DNA from: an uncultured Ruminococcus sp.
Lineage (GTDB): Bacteria > Bacillota > Clostridia > Oscillospirales > Acutalibacteraceae
NCBI GenBank assembly: GCA_902792105.1
Contig: CADAYK010000006.1
Span: forward strand, 26,007 to 90,006
Length of the DNA stretch: 64,000 nt
Direction of reading: 5' to 3'
In this document: positions 53,481 to 63,952 of the stretch, piece by piece
Layout: each line of letters starts with the position of its first letter
How positions within the stretch are numbered: position 1 is the first letter of the stretch
Position numbers and translations under genes: made by a program
Notes under the pieces: generated by a model
The model's database searches: none
The model's input: the letters and a program-made list of their open reading frames with translations, nothing else
What the model was told of the DNA's origin: nothing

Positions 53481-55490
53481 TTATTCTTCTGTGGAATTAT
53501 TAACGTCTGTATCTTCGGCTTCCTCTTCTTCAGCCTCAACAGGCTCAACATAGGAGCCGTTCATAACAGCTTCAAAGTCCGCGCTGCCCATCTTCTCATG
53601 CTTGATGAGGTAAGCGGCGATTTCGTGAAGCTTGTCGATGTTTTCGCTGAGAAGCTTTTCGGCTCTCGCGTAAGCGTCGTTAACGATCTGAAGTACAAGC
53701 TCGTCGATCTTAGCGGCTGTAGCCTCGCTGTAATCCTGGGTTCTGCCGTAATCGCGGCCGAGGAATACGCTTCCGCTTTCGTTGCCGTAATTAACACAGC
53801 CGAGCTCCTTGGTCATACCGTATTTGGTGACCATATCGCGCGCTGTTTTGGTTGCCTTCTCAATGTCATTTGAAGCGCCTGTCGAAATATCGTCCATAAT
53901 CAGCGCTTCGGCAACGCGTCCGCCGAGCGATACCACAATATCCTCGAGCATTTCGTTGCGGCTGTTATAGGACTTATCCTCAGTCGGAAGCGGCATTGTG
54001 TAACCGCCTGCCATTCCGCGCGGAATAATTGAAATTTCGTGAACAGGATCCTGGGTTTCAAGCACATCAAAGAGGATGGCGTGACCTGCCTCGTGATAAG
54101 CGGTCAGCTTCTTTTCCTTGTCGCTCATAACCTTGGACTTCTTCTCGGCTCCGACTACGACCTTGATTGTCGCTTCCTCGATTTCCTTCATTGTGATCGC
54201 CTTCTTGTCAGCCCTTGCGGCAAGAAGTGCGGCTTCGTTAAGAAGGTTCTCAAGGTCGGCGCCCGTAAAGCCTGCGGTCGTTTTTGCAATGGTTTTAAGC
54301 TTAACATCGGGAGCAAGCGGCTTTTTGCGCGCGTGCACCTTAAGGATAGCTTCGCGGCCGTTTACGTCGGGATAGCTTACCACTACCTGACGGTCAAATC
54401 TGCCGGGACGCAGAAGCGCCGGATCAAGAACGTCGGGACGGTTGGTTGCGGCAATGAGGATCACTCCTTCGTTTACGCCGAAGCCGTCCATTTCAACAAG
54501 CAGCTGGTTAAGAGTCTGCTCGCGCTCGTCGTTGCCGCCGCCGAGACCTGCGCCTCTCTGACGGCCTACAGCATCGATTTCGTCGATGAATATAATACAC
54601 GGTGAGTTCTTCTTTGCCTGTTCAAACAGGTCGCGTACACGCGAAGCACCCACGCCGACAAACATCTCAACAAAGTCCGAACCTGAAATCGAGAAGAACG
54701 GTACTCCTGCTTCACCGGCAACAGCTCTTGCAAGCAGGGTTTTACCGGTACCCGGAGGTCCTACGAGCAGTACGCCCTTGGGGATCCTTGCGCCGAGCTT
54801 GTTAAACTTTTCGGGAGATTTCAGGAATTCAACAACCTCTTCAAGCTCTTCCTTTTCCTCGTCCGCGCCTGCAACGTCGTCAAACGTGGTTTTGCGCTTT
54901 TCGTCGTTGGTGTTTTTGATTTTTGCCTTGCCGAAGTTCATTTCACGGCCGCCGAGACCGCCGCCTCCGAGGCGCTTCATAAAGAACACCCACGCGCCGA
55001 TAAATATTACAATAAGAATAAAGGTAGGAATCAAGTCGAGCAGCAAAGAATTGTCGCTTGCCCTTACATAGTTGTAGGTTATCGCCTCGTCGCCCGTCGC
55101 CTTTTCCTGATACGGTTTAATATCGTCAATAAAACGGCCGATATCGGCAAGCTGTCCCTTTACAACAACCTTTCCCTTGCTGTCGGTTGATGAGGACGTG
55201 TTCTGGTTCTGGTTCTGATTTGAAGGAACCAGCGGATTAACCGAGCCCGTTTCGTTTTTATTGTCGGCGGGATAAGCCTTTTCACCCTTTTTAAGGGTTA
55301 GCTCAACCACACCCGAACCGTAATTGATAGTATAGCTTTCAACCTTTCCCTCTTCAAAATACTTTACCAGAGTTGAGGTTTTAGGCGGTTCCGACTGACG
55401 CGTGCTTAAAAACACAGCGGCAATAATAATCAGTAAAATAGGAATACCCAAATAAAGCAGCAGATTGCGCGCTCTTTTTTTGTTATCCAA
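53481..55490 (-). CDS. ftsH: ATP-dependent zinc metalloprotease FtsH
   Basis: A 669-residue membrane protease: an N-terminal helix, an extracytoplasmic segment with an Asn/Gln-rich patch (about 85-100), a second helix (about 145-165), AAA module ([55 protein letters not shown]) and the zinc site HEAGHA. It degrades misfolded and regulatory membrane proteins. The acidic tail ([13 protein letters not shown]) is typical. It follows hpt by about 50 bp. Confidence 0.97.
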   Translation of the reverse strand: MDNKKRARNLLLYLGIPILLIIIAAVFLSTRQSEPPKTSTLVKYFEEGKVESYTINYGSGVVELTLKKGEKAYPADNKNETGSVNPLVPSNQNQNQNTSSSTDSKGKVVVKGQLADIGRFIDDIKPYQEKATGDEAITYNYVRASDNSLLLDLIPTFILIVIFIGAWVFFMKRLGGGGLGGREMNFGKAKIKNTNDEKRKTTFDDVAGADEEKEELEEVVEFLKSPEKFNKLGARIPKGVLLVGPPGTGKTLLARAVAGEAGVPFFSISGSDFVEMFVGVGASRVRDLFEQAKKNSPCIIFIDEIDAVGRQRGAGLGGGNDEREQTLNQLLVEMDGFGVNEGVILIAATNRPDVLDPALLRPGRFDRQVVVSYPDVNGREAILKVHARKKPLAPDVKLKTIAKTTAGFTGADLENLLNEAALLAARADKKAITMKEIEEATIKVVVGAEKKSKVMSDKEKKLTAYHEAGHAILFDVLETQDPVHEISIIPRGMAGGYTMPLPTEDKSYNSRNEMLEDIVVSLGGRVAEALIMDDISTGASNDIEKATKTARDMVTKYGMTKELGCVNYGNESGSVFLGRDYGRTQDYSEATAAKIDELVLQIVNDAYARAEKLLSENIDKLHEIAAYLIKHEKMGSADFEAVMNGSYVEPVEAEEEEAEDTDVNNSTEE

Positions 55491-55542
55491 TAGTTATCAC
55501 TCCTTTGGCTGATGATAATATAATAAAGCACATGGCTGATTA

Positions 55543-56082
55543 TTAGTTTTCGTAAACCGAGCGTTTAAGCACGCCGATATACGGCAAGTTGCGGTAAAGC
55601 TCGTCATAATCGAATCCGTAGCCCACAATAAACTCGTCGGGAATAACCTGACCGACGTAATCGGGCTCAAACGGAACCTTGCGGCGCGAAGGCTTGTCAC
55701 AAAGCGTAACAACCTTAACCTCAGCCGCTCCGCGTGTCATAAGGTAGTTGCACACAAAGTTTAATGTGTTGCCTGAGTCCACAATATCCTCAACGATAAG
55801 GATATTTTTGTCCTTGACTTCGAAATCGGTGTCTTTTTTCAGTTTAACCTTGCCCGAGCTTTCGGTTCCCTTGCCGTAGCTTGAGGCAACCAGAAAGTCA
55901 ATGCGGAAGTTAAGGTCGATTTTTTTCATTAAATCCGCCATAAAGACAACGCTTCCCTTTAAAAGTCCAAGCATAATAAACTCTTTGTCATTATAATCTT
56001 TTTCTATTTGTTTTGCAAGCGAATTCACAATTTTTTCAAGTTTCTGTTCCGATATAAGTACAGACTCAATGTTCTTGTGCAT
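55543..56082 (-). CDS. hpt: Hypoxanthine phosphoribosyltransferase
   Basis: A 179-residue purine-salvage enzyme making IMP and GMP from hypoxanthine or guanine and PRPP. The PRPP motif is ILIVEDIVDSGNTLNFV, and the N-terminal LLKGSVVFMADLM and C-terminal DEFIVGYGFDYDELYRNLPY are diagnostic. AGGAGGTAGTT precedes the ATG; the start overlaps the end of tilS by 17 bases, the conserved tilS-hpt-ftsH coupling. Confidence 0.96.
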   Translation of the reverse strand: MHKNIESVLISEQKLEKIVNSLAKQIEKDYNDKEFIMLGLLKGSVVFMADLMKKIDLNFRIDFLVASSYGKGTESSGKVKLKKDTDFEVKDKNILIVEDIVDSGNTLNFVCNYLMTRGAAEVKVVTLCDKPSRRKVPFEPDYVGQVIPDEFIVGYGFDYDELYRNLPYIGVLKRSVYEN

Positions 56083-57361
56083 AACTACCTCCTGTGCGTT
56101 CCGATGTTTCTATTTTAAGCTCCGCCGTTTTTCGCAGAAGCTCGCCCTGAGCGGAATAGCCTGCGCCCAAACACCAAAGCACCGTGCTTTTGCTGCACAG
56201 CAAAAGGGTTTTATCGCGCTGCTCCGACGGAATTTTCAGCTCGTTCATCATTTTACGTAGCGGTTTTGTGATTTTACGCTTTACATATGTAAATTTATCT
56301 CCGCTTCTTCTTGTGCGGAAAACAAGCTCTTCCGCAGAATTTTTGTTTACCGAGGCACACACAATAGTGTCGCCAAATTCAAATGAAATTTCACCGTTAA
56401 GCGGAATTTCCATAAAATTTTTTTCACCGGTCTTTTGCGTGATACGTAAAACACCCTGACGGCATACCGCGGTTTTACCGTCCAAAATACTTACCGAGCC
56501 GCCTGTATTAAGCGTTTCGGCAATTTTTTCAATATGGATCCGCTCCGCGCTATTGCCGCATATTTTAGCGATCGCGTTGTAAAGCACCGCTTTATAATTC
56601 GATTTTAGAATATTAGCATCGTACCCGTAAGAAGTTTTACTTTCCTTAAGCGCTTTCTCCGCGCAGCTTTCAATAAATTCCCTTGATTCCGCTGCGCTTT
56701 GGGTAAACCGCAGGGCGGCGGCGTCAAAGCCGGGATTCAGTTCCCGAAGCACGGGGATGATCCTGTGACGGATCTTATTGCGTGTATAATCGTCGCTTGA
56801 ATTGGTGCTGTCGGTGACAAAGCTCAGTCCGTTTTCGCGGCAGTATTCCCTGATTTGCTCACCCGATTGTTCGATCAGCGGCCGGATAATATTCCCGCGC
56901 TTGGGTGGGATACCCGATGCGCCGGACACAGAAGCGCCGCGGGCAATGTTAAAAATGAGCGTTTCGGCATTGTCGCTTGCGTTGTGAGCGGTGGCGATTT
57001 TAGCGCCGGTGCTTTGGGACAGCTTGTCAAAAAACGCGTAGCGTTCCTGCCTTCCGCATAATTCCTCGCTGATTCCCTGAGCTTTTGAAAGAGCGGGTAT
57101 GTCTTTTTTTTCGGTAAAAAGCTTTATATTATAATTCTTACAAAGAATTTTGCAGAATTCTTCGTCATGTTGTGCTTCCTCTCCCCTTATTCCGTGGTTG
57201 AGGTGAGCAGCGTACAGAGTAAGGTTAAATCGTTCTTTTAAAGAATAAAGAATATGCAGTAAACAAACCGAATCGGCTCCGCCCGAAAGCGCGACAATAA
57301 TTTTATCGCCGTATCCAAAAAGCGAATACCTTTCGTTTGTACTCAAAACACGGTTAACCAT
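56066..57361 (-). CDS. tilS: tRNA(Ile)-lysidine synthase
   Basis: A 431-residue enzyme that converts C34 of tRNA-Ile(CAU) to lysidine. PP-loop motif VALSGGADSVCLLHILYSL near residue 28, AHLNHGIRGEEAQHDEEFC, and ATAHNASDNAETLIFNIARG are family hallmarks; the C-terminal TilS substrate-binding domain is present. The ATG at 57361 behind GGAG is chosen; it overlaps dnaB by 8 bases. It is followed by hpt. Confidence 0.95.
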   Translation of the reverse strand: MVNRVLSTNERYSLFGYGDKIIVALSGGADSVCLLHILYSLKERFNLTLYAAHLNHGIRGEEAQHDEEFCKILCKNYNIKLFTEKKDIPALSKAQGISEELCGRQERYAFFDKLSQSTGAKIATAHNASDNAETLIFNIARGASVSGASGIPPKRGNIIRPLIEQSGEQIREYCRENGLSFVTDSTNSSDDYTRNKIRHRIIPVLRELNPGFDAAALRFTQSAAESREFIESCAEKALKESKTSYGYDANILKSNYKAVLYNAIAKICGNSAERIHIEKIAETLNTGGSVSILDGKTAVCRQGVLRITQKTGEKNFMEIPLNGEISFEFGDTIVCASVNKNSAEELVFRTRRSGDKFTYVKRKITKPLRKMMNELKIPSEQRDKTLLLCSKSTVLWCLGAGYSAQGELLRKTAELKIETSERTGGSYAQEH

Positions 57362-58724
57362 AACGGTTCTCCACATTGGTAAAGCGCATAAATTCGCCCT
57401 GCCAGTGCAGCTTTACCGTGCTCATTTCGCCGTGTCTGTTCTTGGCAACAATACATTCGCCCGAATTAACGTCAGCCTGCACAGCGGCATCGTCGCCGCC
57501 GTTGTCCTTGTCGTAATAGCCCTCGCGATAAAGGAAAAGCACAATGTCCGCGTCCTGCTCGATCGAACCCGAGTCGCGCAGGTCGGAAAGCTGCGGACGG
57601 TGGTCGGGGCGCTGTTCGGACGCACGCGAAAGCTGTGACAGCGTAATAACGGGAACGTTAAGCTCCTTAGCCAGAATTTTTAGGTTTCGGGTAATTTCCG
57701 AAATCTCGTTTACACGGCTGTCGATTCTTCTGGTGCTTGACATAAGCTGAAGGTAATCGACAACAACCAAATCGATCCGGCGCAGCCGCCTAAGCTTTGA
57801 CTTCATCTCGGTAATTGTCATGCCGGGAGTGTCGTCAATAAAAATCTCGGCATTTTTAAGTACGTCGCTGGCAGGAATAAGACGGTTCCATTCATCGTCG
57901 TTGAGTCTGCCTGTCCTGAGCTTTGTTCCGCCCACCATTGCCTCGGATGACAAAAGACGGCTTGCAAGCTGCTCGCGCGACATTTCAAGCGAGAAAAACG
58001 CAACTGTCTTTTTTCCGGTGACCGCGACATTTCGCGCGATATTCAGGGCAAAGCTGGTCTTGCCCATACCCGGACGCGCTGCCAAAATTATAAGGTCGCT
58101 GCGGTTGAGTCCGGTGATCACCCTGTCAAGGTCGCCTATACCGGTCGATACGGGCTTGATGCTGTCGTCTGCCTCGCGGTTGAGCGAATCAAGGCGGTCA
58201 AAGGTCTGCAAAATTACCGAGCTTAAACGCTCAAGTCCGCCTTTTTCGCTGCCGTCGCGTATATCAAAAAGCTTTTGCTCCGCGGCGTCAATAAGAATTG
58301 AAGGCTCGTCCGCGTCGGAGGTTGCGTCGTCGATCATCTCGCGCGCCGCCTGAATAAGCCGCCGCAAGCGGTATTTATCCTTAATGATTTTAGCGTAGGA
58401 TTCGGCGTTGGATACCGACGGACAGTTTTCAACCAAATCAAAAAGATAGGTTTTGCCGGTTGCTTCGTCAAAGGTATTATTCTTTTGTAGCCGGTTGAGC
58501 AGGGTAACATAGTCGATAGCCTGCCCCAAATTCATCATGTCCTGCATTTGGGCGTAGATTTGCCTGTGCAAACCCACATAAAAGAAGTCAGGCGTTTTTA
58601 CGTGGTCAAGCACCTTGTCAAAGACGTCGTTATCTCTGATGATCGCGCCGAGCACCGCCTGCTCCGCCTCAGGGCTGTAGGGCATTGTTGACGAGACGAA
58701 CTCGCCGGTATTGTTATTGTCCAT
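57354..58724 (-). CDS. dnaB: Replicative DNA helicase DnaB
   Basis: A 456-residue hexameric helicase (DnaC of Bacillus). The N-terminal primase-interacting domain is followed by a RecA-like core with Walker A ARPGMGKTSFALNIARNV, FFSLEMSREQLASRLLS, VVDYLQLM and SQLSRASEQRPDHRPQLSDL. It follows rplI by about 20 bp and is followed by an overlapping tilS. Confidence 0.97.
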   Translation of the reverse strand: MDNNNTGEFVSSTMPYSPEAEQAVLGAIIRDNDVFDKVLDHVKTPDFFYVGLHRQIYAQMQDMMNLGQAIDYVTLLNRLQKNNTFDEATGKTYLFDLVENCPSVSNAESYAKIIKDKYRLRRLIQAAREMIDDATSDADEPSILIDAAEQKLFDIRDGSEKGGLERLSSVILQTFDRLDSLNREADDSIKPVSTGIGDLDRVITGLNRSDLIILAARPGMGKTSFALNIARNVAVTGKKTVAFFSLEMSREQLASRLLSSEAMVGGTKLRTGRLNDDEWNRLIPASDVLKNAEIFIDDTPGMTITEMKSKLRRLRRIDLVVVDYLQLMSSTRRIDSRVNEISEITRNLKILAKELNVPVITLSQLSRASEQRPDHRPQLSDLRDSGSIEQDADIVLFLYREGYYDKDNGGDDAAVQADVNSGECIVAKNRHGEMSTVKLHWQGEFMRFTNVENRYG

Positions 58725-58745
58725 AGCTTACCTGTGTTCAGCGAA

Positions 58746-59192
58746 TCAACCCTCGCTGACCTGAATGTCGATGTTTGCGGAAATTCCCGTATAAAGCTTA
58801 ACCTCCGCGCTGTATGTACCGTATTCCTTGATGTCGCGTTCAAGCACTACCTTACGCTTATCGACCGGAATATTGTACTGTCTTTTGATTTCGTCGGCAA
58901 CCTGCTTGGAGGTTATGCTGCCAAACAGCTTTCCTCCCTTGCCTGCTTTTGCGGTCATCTTGAAGGTTTTTCCCTCAAGCTGCTTTTTGTAGCCCTCCGC
59001 CTGAGATTTCGCAGTCGCTATTTTAAAGTTCTTGGAATTCTCGGCGTTTTTATATTCATTCATTGCCTGGGCGTTTGCCTCTTTGGCAAGCTTTTTAGGC
59101 AAAAGATAATTTCTTCCGTAGCCTTCGGACACCTCGCAAAGCTCGCCCTTTTTGCCGAGCGATTTGATGTCCTGCAATAAAATAACCTTCAT
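58746..59192 (-). CDS. rplI: 50S ribosomal protein L9
   Basis: A 148-residue ribosomal protein: MKVILLQDIKSLGKKGELCE, VSEGYGRNYLLPKKLA and a C-terminal domain with KLFGSITSKQVADEIKRQYN. The start at 59192 has an AGGGAG-type site upstream, and begins one base after the gdpP stop, the conserved gdpP-rplI-dnaB arrangement. Confidence 0.97.
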   Translation of the reverse strand: MKVILLQDIKSLGKKGELCEVSEGYGRNYLLPKKLAKEANAQAMNEYKNAENSKNFKIATAKSQAEGYKKQLEGKTFKMTAKAGKGGKLFGSITSKQVADEIKRQYNIPVDKRKVVLERDIKEYGTYSAEVKLYTGISANIDIQVSEG

Positions 59193-59193
59193 T

Positions 59194-61197
59194 TTAATTA
59201 CTCCCTTTCGTTTTTGACGGTAGCTTGGATTGTCCCGAATTTTCCGCCTCTGCTTCATCTAATGTCTCGTCAATTGCCTTAATCAACCGCGCATATGCTT
59301 TTTCACGGGTCGTATTATTAAGCTGGGTGGCAGCCATTGTCTGGTGACCGCCGCCCTCTAATTTTTCCATAATAAGCTGAACGTTTACCCTGCCGTAGCT
59401 GCGCGCGGAAATGTTGATTTGATTATTGTTGTTAAAGATAACAAACGACGCGTTAACGCCCTGCAGGGTAAGCATTTCGTCAGCCGCCTGTGCCGCCGCA
59501 AGACGTATATCCTCGGCAATTATAGTTGTTTTGGAAATCGCGCAGCCCCTGTGCATTTCACTCCTGCACACAATTTCTACCTTTTCGCGGTAGGTTTCGA
59601 TACTGCCCGAGAACATTTCCTTTACGGTAAGTGTGTTTGCGCCCTTTCTTCTGAGATAAGCGGCGGCTTCAAAGGTGCGCACGCCCGTTTTAAGCACAAA
59701 GTTTTTGGTGTCGAGCATAATACCGCTTAAAAGCGCGTCTGCCTGAACATAACCGAGCGGCGAATCGTCCATATAGCTGATGATTTCGGAACACATCTCG
59801 CAGGCAGAGGACGCAGAAGGCTCATGACAGAAAACAAGAGCGGACTGAATGTGGTTCACCGACTTGCGGTGGTGGTCAATAACAACGCTTCGCTTGCACT
59901 TTTCAAAAAGCTCGGGGCTTTCAAGCGAATTTTTAATGTGGGTGTCAACAATTATAAGCAGCGACCTCGAGGTGACGCCTCTCAGCGCTTCCTGGGGTGT
60001 GATGAAAATATTGTTTTCAAGGCGGTTTTCGGTGTATTCTATAAGCTGCTTTGACATTGAGCTCAGCCTGTCAACAACCACCTTGCTGTAGCGTTTACAG
60101 GACTTCTCCATAATGCACTGCAGGCCGATAGCCGCGCCCACACAGTCAAGATCGGAGAACCTGTGTCCCATAATGTAGATCTTGTCCGAATCGTTTACCG
60201 CACGGCTGATCGCGTTTGCGATAACTCTCATTCGCACCTTGCTGATTTTCTCGGTCGCCGCCGCGGTTCCTCCAAAGAACTCGTAGCCGTTATCCTTGAT
60301 TATAGCAACCTGATCGCCGCCTCTGCCAAGCGCCATTTCAAGCGCCTTGCGGGCGTTTGATTCGCTTTCCTTAACCGTCTTGCTTCCGCGGCTGAGTCCG
60401 ACGGAAATCGTAGGAATAAGTCTTGCTGAATTTATTGAGCGTATATCCTTAAGTACAGGAAATTTCAGGGCGATCATCTTGTCAACATCTGCGTCGCGGA
60501 AGATGATCATAAACCTGTTGTTATTTATTTTTTTGTACAAAGCCTGGTATTCAAGAGCCCAGCGCTGCAAATGCGCCTCAACCGAAATAAGAATGGTTGA
60601 AAACGATTCATCCGAACCGGAATAAAACTCGTCGGCGTTATCAAAGGTGATAAGCGCAACGCACGGCAAACCGGCGTGATACTCGCGAACCATGCTTTTG
60701 TAGTAGGTGTTCTCGATAAAATGACACACCACAACCGAACCGTCGCCGGTTGTAATGCAGTACGCGGTGAACTCCTTGCCGTCAACAGCGATTTCCACGC
60801 CCTCTCCGTCCGCAATTTCAAACAAATCATTGCCCGACAGGTAGGCGTTCATGTCGTCGCCCTCAGGGCTGCGGCTGTTGCACAGACGCTTACGGAATCT
60901 CGCGTTACACCAGATGATGTCGCCTTCCTCACCGGCGATAGCGACGGGATATTTATATTTTTCAAGATATTCCGAATTAAAGTCCTTGATTCTCTCGGCG
61001 GTGCCGCGGACGGTGCGCTTTATGTAGTTGCGGAAGGTCAGTGTAAGAATAAGCACAACCGCAAACGAAGCCACCGTCAAAGCGAGGTCAACATAGAACA
61101 GCGTTGTGTTGTAGTCGCTCATGAAGGTGGTCATGAGCAGCATTACAACGCAGAATATTGAAAACCAGGGAGTCAGTATCCAGTGTTTTTTTCTCAT
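59194..61197 (-). CDS. gdpP: Cyclic-di-AMP phosphodiesterase (GdpP/YybT type)
   Basis: A 667-residue membrane protein. It has two N-terminal helices (about 10-50), a PAS-like segment, a degenerate GGDEF domain (about 170-300), a DHH domain with MGHRFSDLDCVGAAIGLQ and VVIDHHRKSVN, and DHHA1 with SYGRVNVQLIMEKLEGGGHQ. It should hydrolyse c-di-AMP to pApA. Length and order match GdpP. It leads the gdpP-rplI-dnaB-tilS-hpt-ftsH run. Confidence 0.95.
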   Translation of the reverse strand: MRKKHWILTPWFSIFCVVMLLMTTFMSDYNTTLFYVDLALTVASFAVVLILTLTFRNYIKRTVRGTAERIKDFNSEYLEKYKYPVAIAGEEGDIIWCNARFRKRLCNSRSPEGDDMNAYLSGNDLFEIADGEGVEIAVDGKEFTAYCITTGDGSVVVCHFIENTYYKSMVREYHAGLPCVALITFDNADEFYSGSDESFSTILISVEAHLQRWALEYQALYKKINNNRFMIIFRDADVDKMIALKFPVLKDIRSINSARLIPTISVGLSRGSKTVKESESNARKALEMALGRGGDQVAIIKDNGYEFFGGTAAATEKISKVRMRVIANAISRAVNDSDKIYIMGHRFSDLDCVGAAIGLQCIMEKSCKRYSKVVVDRLSSMSKQLIEYTENRLENNIFITPQEALRGVTSRSLLIIVDTHIKNSLESPELFEKCKRSVVIDHHRKSVNHIQSALVFCHEPSASSACEMCSEIISYMDDSPLGYVQADALLSGIMLDTKNFVLKTGVRTFEAAAYLRRKGANTLTVKEMFSGSIETYREKVEIVCRSEMHRGCAISKTTIIAEDIRLAAAQAADEMLTLQGVNASFVIFNNNNQINISARSYGRVNVQLIMEKLEGGGHQTMAATQLNNTTREKAYARLIKAIDETLDEAEAENSGQSKLPSKTKGSN

Positions 61198-61312
61198 AAT
61201 TTACTCCGTGTATTATACTCAACGGATCACAGCAACATATTCGCGATACCGTTTGAGCAAAGCAGAAACATATTATAAACGAAGTCGGGATCTGCCGCAG
61301 CACGGCAATTTC

Positions 61313-63115
61313 TCAGACCTCCTGTAAAATAGGAAGAATCATCGGGGTTCTTCTTGTACGCTGGGAAATAAGCTTTGAAATTTCATCCTTAATGCGGTTT
61401 TTAATAATGCCCCATTCATGAATGTTGTTTTCGGCGCAGTCCTCAAGGATTTCAAGCGCAAGGTTGCGAACCTCGTCAAGCAAGCCCTCGTTTTCGCGCA
61501 CATACACAAAACCGCGCGATACGATGTCGGGACCGCTGATAACATGACCGTCGTACACGTCAAGCGAGGCAACTATTATAATAAGTCCGTCCTGACCGAG
61601 ATGCTTTCTGTCGCGAAGCACTATGGTTCCCACGTCGCCTACTCCCAAACCGTCAACAAACACCTTGCCCGCGGGAACCTTGGCAACCTCCTTAAGGCTG
61701 TCCTCGGTGATCTCAACGGTACTTCCTATGTCTCCGATAAAGATATTCTTTTTTTCCATACCCAAAAATTCGGCAAGCTCCGCGTGCTTGCGAAGGTGCT
61801 TTTGCTCGCCGTGAACAGGTATGAAGAACCTCGGCTTAACAAGCCTGTGCAAAATTTTAAGCTCCTCCTGACAGGCGTGTCCCGAAACGTGAACGTCGTA
61901 CATACTCTCATAGATAACCTTACAGCCGCGTTTAAGCAGCTCGTCAACAACGTTGCCGACAGTTTTTTCATTGCCGGGGATCGGGTTTGCCGAAATAATA
62001 ATAAAGTCGCCCTCGCCGACCATAACCTTGCGGTGGTCGGAATACGCCATGCGCGAAAGCGCGCTCATCGGCTCGCCCTGGCTGCCTGTTGTAACAAGCA
62101 CAACCTGCTCGGGAGGATATTTTCCGAGCATATCAATGTCTATCAGAATGTTTTCGGGCAGGCTGAGGTATCCGAGTCTTTTGGCAACATCCATATAGTT
62201 GACCATACTTCTGCCCGAGAAGGCAACCTTGCGTCCGTATTTTTCGGCGCAGTTAATTATCTGCTGCACCCTGTTGACATTGGAAGCGAAGGTCGCGATT
62301 ATTATACGGTATTTTTCAGCCTTTTTAAACAGATTGTCGAGGCTTTCCGAAACCATCCTCTCGGTCGGGGTGTAACCCGGTCTTTCGGCGTTTGTGCTTT
62401 CCGCAAGCAGCGCCAAAACTCCGTCGTCGCCTACTCTTGCAAAGCTTGAAAGGTCGATCATATCGCCCGAAATAGGCGTGCAGTCGATTTTGAAGTCGCC
62501 CGAGTGAACAATGGTTCCGCCCGGGGTTTTGATAGCAAACGCCACCGAATCGGGGATCGAGTGGTTAACATGGATAAACTTGATTTCCATGCAGCCGAGC
62601 TTTATTGAGGTTCCCGCGTTAACAACATTCAGCTTTGCCTTGTTGATAAGGCTGTGCTCGCGCAGCTTGTTTTCAACAAGTCCGAGAGTAAGAGGCGTTC
62701 CGTAAAGCGGAACGTTTACCTTTGAAAGCAAAAACGGCAGTCCGCCGATGTGGTCTTCGTGTCCGTGGGTAAGGACGATTCCGCGCACTCTGTCCTGATT
62801 TTGCTCAATATAGCTGAAATCGGGTATAACAAGGTCAACACCGAGCATATCACCGTCGGGAAACGCCATGCCGCAGTCAATCAAAATAATATCGCCCTCA
62901 CATTCCACAACGGTAATGTTCTTTCCGATTTCGTTGAGTCCGCCCAAAAACGAAATCTTGACAGGCGGCTTTTTGACCTGTTTAGGCTGGTTGTTTTTCC
63001 CTTTGTTTTTGGTAATTCTGTCGTAACTTTGACGGGTGTTATGATTATTAAACCTGTTAGCTGAGTACCTGTTGTTTTTCATATTATAGTTTTTGTGCTG
63101 TTTTTTTGTACTCAA
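61313..63115 (-). CDS. rnj: Ribonuclease J
   Basis: A 600-residue metallo-beta-lactamase/beta-CASP nuclease with 5'-3' exo- and endonuclease activity in mRNA decay and rRNA maturation. LTHGHEDHIGGLPFLL is the zinc motif, followed by VHSGDFKID, the beta-CASP FSGRSMVNYMDVAKRLG and VTTGSQGEPMSALSRM, and the late SGHACQEELK. A 45-residue basic Asn/Lys-rich extension (STKKQHKNYNMKNN ... KNKGKNNQPKQVKKP) precedes the fold. The start is a TTG at 63115 eight bases after GGAGG. Whether J1 or J2 is not decided. Confidence 0.95.
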   Translation of the reverse strand: MSTKKQHKNYNMKNNRYSANRFNNHNTRQSYDRITKNKGKNNQPKQVKKPPVKISFLGGLNEIGKNITVVECEGDIILIDCGMAFPDGDMLGVDLVIPDFSYIEQNQDRVRGIVLTHGHEDHIGGLPFLLSKVNVPLYGTPLTLGLVENKLREHSLINKAKLNVVNAGTSIKLGCMEIKFIHVNHSIPDSVAFAIKTPGGTIVHSGDFKIDCTPISGDMIDLSSFARVGDDGVLALLAESTNAERPGYTPTERMVSESLDNLFKKAEKYRIIIATFASNVNRVQQIINCAEKYGRKVAFSGRSMVNYMDVAKRLGYLSLPENILIDIDMLGKYPPEQVVLVTTGSQGEPMSALSRMAYSDHRKVMVGEGDFIIISANPIPGNEKTVGNVVDELLKRGCKVIYESMYDVHVSGHACQEELKILHRLVKPRFFIPVHGEQKHLRKHAELAEFLGMEKKNIFIGDIGSTVEITEDSLKEVAKVPAGKVFVDGLGVGDVGTIVLRDRKHLGQDGLIIIVASLDVYDGHVISGPDIVSRGFVYVRENEGLLDEVRNLALEILEDCAENNIHEWGIIKNRIKDEISKLISQRTRRTPMILPILQEV

Positions 63116-63235
63116 AATACAATCCTCCGTATTTCATTATTTTTTCCGATCATATATTATTCACATGTGCAGACCTCACATGATTGATGACTGAATAAAG
63201 GTTTATATACCTATCCTATCATACATATTTAATAT

Positions 63236-63265
63236 ATTGTACCTCTAAAACATCCCTTCTGTCAA
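63236..63265 (-). promoter_or_regulatory. RNase J promoter
   Basis: TTGACA (63260-63265), 18-bp spacer, TACAAT (63236-63241). The long (about 110 nt) 5' leader to 63116 has no recognised structure. Confidence 0.7.
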
Positions 63266-63400
63266 TAAGTTAAAAGAATTAAAGCAATTATTTTCGCTTT
63301 GGGTATTGTTATTATTAGCAATTTGTGGCAAAATATATTAAAAAGTAATGCAATCTTAAAAGCATAGATTTACAACAGGTAATGTTAAAGGAGAATTGAT

Positions 63401-63838
63401 TTGAAGCAGGTTGAAATTTTTACCGACGGTGCGTGCAGCGGAAATCCCGGTCCCGGCGGCTGGGGAGCGATTTTGCGTTACAACGGACGTGAAAAGGAGC
63501 TTTCGGGCGGCGAAGCAAACACCACCAACAACCGAATGGAGCTTTCTGCGGTAATTTTTGCGCTTGAAGCGCTAAAGGAACCGTGTCATGTTGTGCTCTA
63601 CAGCGATTCGCAGTATGTTTGCAACGCGCTTAAGCTTGGCTGGGCTAAAAAATGGAAGGCTCAGGGCTGGATGCGCAACAAAAAGGACAAGGCGCTTAAT
63701 CCCGAGCTTTGGGACAGGCTGCTGCAGCTTTGCGATATTCACGAGGTTGAGGTAAACTGGGTCAAGGGACATGCCGGACACCCCGAAAACGAACGCTGCG
63801 ACCGCCTGGCTGTTGCCGCGGCACAACAGTACAGTTAA
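63401..63838 (+). CDS. rnhA: Ribonuclease HI
   Basis: A 145-residue RNase HI that cuts the RNA strand of RNA:DNA hybrids. [18 protein letters not shown] (first catalytic Asp), [17 protein letters not shown] (Glu), [19 protein letters not shown] (Asp) and [17 protein letters not shown] (His and last Asp) are complete. The start is the TTG at 63401 behind AAAGGAGAATTGAT. Plus strand, alone. Confidence 0.97.
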   Translation: MKQVEIFTDGACSGNPGPGGWGAILRYNGREKELSGGEANTTNNRMELSAVIFALEALKEPCHVVLYSDSQYVCNALKLGWAKKWKAQGWMRNKKDKALNPELWDRLLQLCDIHEVEVNWVKGHAGHPENERCDRLAVAAAQQYS

Positions 63839-63914
63839 ACGCTGTCCGGGTTTGCAACACTTGCGTGTTTTATTTTATAATATAATACTCGCGACGCACC
63901 CAAAAATATACGGA

Positions 63915-63952
63915 TAAAAAAAGAGCGGACTGTCCACAGCAGGGGCAGTCCG
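63915..63952 (-). terminator. Minus-strand terminator at the right edge
   Basis: CGGACTG pairs with CAGTCCG, and the minus strand continues into CGCTCTTTTTTT. It must end a transcript that starts beyond the window's right edge. Confidence 0.75.

Noticed and set aside
61418-62449. 343-codon open frame antisense to the RNase J gene
   Set aside because: A shadow of the strongly conserved RNase J coding sequence; its protein shows no recognisable fold.
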